From: Propionibacteriales bacterium
Lineage (GTDB): Bacteria > Actinomycetota > Actinomycetes > Propionibacteriales > Propionibacteriaceae
NCBI GenBank assembly: GCA_017882655.1
Contig: JADGPB010000098.1
Coordinates: 1 to 7,645 of the forward strand
Length of the DNA stretch: 7,645 nucleotides
Reading direction: 5' to 3'
In this document: one piece after another, positions 5,958-7,645 of the stretch
Layout: every line of letters starts with the position of its first letter
Numbering within the stretch: the stretch's first letter is position 1
The notes under the pieces: generated by a model
What the model saw: only the letters and a program-made list of their open reading frames with translations
Told to the model about the DNA's origin: nothing
Database searches by the model: none
Position numbers and translations under genes: made by a program

Positions 5958-6706
5958 CCGGCTTCGGACCGTTCCTCGTCAAGGAGCTCCGCGAGATCGC
6001 CGCGACCTGGCGCCTGTTCGTGCTGCCGCTCATGCTTCTGTTCTGCGCGGTGGCCAGCCCGATCCTCGCCCTCGCGACTCCGTACCTCATCGGCACCGTC
6101 GCCAACCTGCCACTGACGCTCCCGGACCCGACTGTCGCCGACGCGTACGCGCAGTGGACGAAGAACCTCGGTCAGATGGTTCTTCTCGTGGTCATCGTGT
6201 CGTTCAGCGGCACTGTGAACGGCGAACGGACGAGCGGTACGGCTGCCATCGCCCTGTCCAAGGGCCTCACGCCCGCAGCCTTCATCGTTGCCAAGGTCGC
6301 GGCCGCGTACGCACTGGTCGTGGTGCCGACGGCCCTGGCCACAGTGGTGATGGCCATCACGACGCGAGTCGCCTTCGGTGAGGCGCCACTGGGATCGCTG
6401 ATCCGCGCGACCGCCGCATGGCTCGTGCTCGCGTTGTGGTGCGTCGCTTCCGTGATCCTGCTGTCGACGCTGCTGGACTCGACCAGCGCGACGGCCGGGC
6501 TGGCCATCGCCGTCTGGTTGGTGCTCGCGGCGCTCTCGGCGTGGGGACCTGCGGCGCGCTGGTCGCCGGCTGGGTTGGTGGGGGCTCCCAGCTCGTTCGC
6601 CATGGGGCAGGACACCGTGTGGGTCTGGCCGACGCTGACCGCTGCGGTCACCGCCGCGATGCTGGTGGTCGTGGCGGTGCTGGTCCTCCGTCGACGAGAG
6701 CTGTAG
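5954..6706 (+). CDS. ABC-2 type transporter permease
   Basis: A 250-residue membrane protein with six predicted helices (about 21-47, 74-90, 110-136, 152-173, 179-197, 224-246), the usual number for an ABC-2 half-transporter permease; it would act as a homodimer with the ATPase encoded just upstream. The amphipathic N-terminus FGPFLVKELREIAATWR (4-20) is the cytoplasmic coupling helix typical of the family. After helix 2 the GTVNGERTSGTAAIALSKGLTPAAF segment is also characteristic of this group (a conserved E-R-x-x-G-T before the coupling loop). The ATG overlaps the ATPase stop by ATGA. The protein ends in RRREL and its TAG stop is one base from the mazG stop on the other strand, so there is no room for a terminator of its own. 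By position it corresponds to YxlG. Substrate unknown; peptides, antibiotics or lipids are the commonest cargo of relatives. Confidence 0.93.
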   Translation: MTGFGPFLVKELREIAATWRLFVLPLMLLFCAVASPILALATPYLIGTVANLPLTLPDPTVADAYAQWTKNLGQMVLLVVIVSFSGTVNGERTSGTAAIALSKGLTPAAFIVAKVAAAYALVVVPTALATVVMAITTRVAFGEAPLGSLIRATAAWLVLALWCVASVILLSTLLDSTSATAGLAIAVWLVLAALSAWGPAARWSPAGLVGAPSSFAMGQDTVWVWPTLTAAVTAAMLVVVAVLVLRRREL

Positions 6707-6707
6707 G

Positions 6708-7322
6708 TCAGCGACCCTCGGCGCGGATCGAGGCTTCCAGCTCGCGCAGGGCGGCGCGCAGGGCCTGCTCCGGATCGATGCCCGATGCCTGGGCGCGAGA
6801 GGCGAGAGCGAGCAGCTCCGTACCCACGGTTGCCGCGTCGATCGGCGCCGTCGGCAGGTCGAGCGGTACGTCGTGGCTGCGCGCTCGCATGATCACCTTG
6901 TTGGCGCGCGCGAGGACGGGAAGGCTCACAGGGATCCCGTCGAGCGAGCTGTCGCGGTTCTTCTCCGCCTTCTTGCGCTGCTCCCAGACGGCGTTGAGGT
7001 CGTCGGGCGCATCCTCGCCGGCGAAGACATGGGGATGCCTCGCGATGAGCTTGTCATTGATGCCGCGCGCCACGTCGTCGATGTCGAACGCGTCCCGCTC
7101 GGAGGCGATCTCGGAGTGGAACGCGATCTGCAGCAGCAGGTCGCCGAGCTCCTCGCGCAGGTCGTCGTCAGTCCCCGTCTCCACGGCGTCGACCACCTCC
7201 GCGGCCTCTTCGACGAGGTAGTGCAGCAGCGAGGCGTGCGTCTGCTCCCTGTCCCACGGACATCCCGCACGCAGCGCGTGCATCACGGCGACGAGCCGAC
7301 GGAGCTCATCGTTCTCGGTCAC
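6708..7322 (-). CDS. mazG: MazG family nucleoside triphosphate pyrophosphohydrolase
   Basis: Cytoplasmic Mg-dependent all-alpha NTPase that splits NTPs and dNTPs to NMPs and pyrophosphate, a house-cleaning and stress-modulating role. The 204 residues contain one complete MazG domain: GCPWDREQTHASL (20-32), the metal-binding E38, E39, E42 and E58, D61 (EExxE then ExxD), RHPHVF (95-100), WEQRKKAEK (113-121) and SLDGIPVSLPVLARANKV (126-143). The second domain found in E. coli MazG is present only as its C-terminal remnant (about 167-201) and lacks the catalytic acidic motif. The frame stays open upstream to 7529, but homology begins at the GTG at 7322: E. coli MazG starts about seven residues before the equivalent of RL-x-x-IM-x-x-LR. 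This GTG overlaps the stop of the lipoprotein gene by GTGA, supporting the start. It is convergent with the permease gene, with stops one base apart. Confidence 0.95.
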   Translation of the reverse strand: MTENDELRRLVAVMHALRAGCPWDREQTHASLLHYLVEEAAEVVDAVETGTDDDLREELGDLLLQIAFHSEIASERDAFDIDDVARGINDKLIARHPHVFAGEDAPDDLNAVWEQRKKAEKNRDSSLDGIPVSLPVLARANKVIMRARSHDVPLDLPTAPIDAATVGTELLALASRAQASGIDPEQALRAALRELEASIRAEGR

Positions 7323-7645
7323 TTGGTGACTAGCTGCTTCGAGAGGTCCGACATCGACCCGGTGGTCGACGACACTCTGGCGTTGCTCACGGCGGCCGCC
7401 ACATCCCACGTGCCGTACCGCGGGTTCAGGAGGACGGATTCGCTCATCAGAGCAGCCTGCAAGGCACTGGTATCCGTGAGGTTGGTGGAGGCGTCCGTGG
7501 TCGTCAGCTGCTTCCCGAGTGCGGCCCACGCGTACGCGTCCTGGAGCAGACTGTTCCCGGCCGGGGACGCCAAGAGCGCCAGGCTTTCGGGGTCGGTCGC
7601 CGTCGTGGGGAGGGTCCCGAGACTGAGGTTCTGCTGGGTGGCCAC
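7319..7645 (-). CDS. C-terminal part of a probable SurA-like secreted protein or lipoprotein (5' end outside the window)
   Basis: The visible 108 residues are the C-terminal end of a gene that begins beyond the right edge; the GTG at the very edge is just a valine codon. The segment is rich in Ser, Thr and Ala, has no membrane helix, and contains LLNPRYGTWDVAA (72-84). A V-x-V-N/D-P-R-Y/F-G-x-W block near the C-terminus recurs in actinobacterial SurA N-terminal domain lipoproteins encoded next to mazG, which are thought to be extracytoplasmic folding factors. The chaperone domain and the lipobox would be in the missing part, so this assignment rests on the short motif plus position. In M. tuberculosis the lipoprotein gene lpqU, a different family, lies in this neighbourhood between mazG and eno. 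The TGA stop overlaps the mazG GTG start by four bases, so the two are probably co-transcribed. Confidence 0.6.
   Translation of the reverse strand: MATQQNLSLGTLPTTATDPESLALLASPAGNSLLQDAYAWAALGKQLTTTDASTNLTDTSALQAALMSESVLLNPRYGTWDVAAAVSNARVSSTTGSMSDLSKQLVTK

Noticed and set aside
7323..7529. Upstream extension of mazG to a start at 7529.
   Set aside because: The extra 69 residues are low in hydrophobic content and unlike MazG, and they overlap the lipoprotein coding frame completely. The GTG at 7322 matches the family's N-terminus and gives a normal 4-base overlap.

Overview
The window is GC-rich, densely packed actinobacterial chromosome. The run ftsB, DUF501 and ppx downstream of eno, with mazG upstream of eno, is the conserved actinomycete order also found in Mycobacterium tuberculosis (mazG Rv1021, lpqU Rv1022, eno Rv1023, then ftsB-like, DUF501 and ppx-like genes). 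The sequence and gene style suggest a member of Propionibacteriales, possibly Nocardioidaceae. That placement is inference; no rRNA or other phylogenetic marker is present.

Layout. On the minus strand, reading from the right edge: the C-terminal end of a probable SurA-like lipoprotein (7645-7319, cut by the window), then mazG (7322-6708), which overlaps it by 4 bases. Further left, still on the minus strand: a WS/DGAT-family acyltransferase (4601-3333), enolase (3246-1963), FtsB/DivIC (1958-1341), a DUF501 protein (1321-818) and Ppx/GppA (818-1, cut by the window). The last four form a tight, probably co-transcribed housekeeping cluster. Between mazG and the acyltransferase lies a plus-strand operon of three genes joined by ATGA overlaps: a small two-helix PLDc_N membrane protein (4744-5022), an ABC ATPase (5019-5957) and an ABC-2 type permease (5954-6706).

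How the genes fit together. Enolase serves glycolysis. FtsB belongs to the divisome. Ppx hydrolyses polyphosphate or pppGpp, and MazG hydrolyses NTPs. These are neighbours by ancestry rather than members of one pathway. The acyltransferase and the transporter trio sit between mazG and eno, where close relatives have little or nothing of the kind, so they look like an accessory insertion into a conserved locus. The trio has the same composition as YxlE-YxlF-YxlG of the Bacillus subtilis sigY operon, but no sigma factor or regulator gene is beside it. A 21-bp interrupted palindrome upstream of it is the best candidate operator.

Most interesting points: the operator-like palindrome and YxlEFG-like trio; an imperfect 23-bp tandem duplication that appears to have pulled apart an ancestral ATGA overlap between ftsB and the DUF501 gene; permease and mazG stop codons separated by one base; a MazG whose second domain has lost its catalytic half; and a codon-context rule in which every GTA valine codon I found is followed by C, forming GTAC. 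I see no CRISPR array, tRNA, rRNA, insertion sequence or convincing intrinsic terminator, and no clearly new defence or metabolic system.
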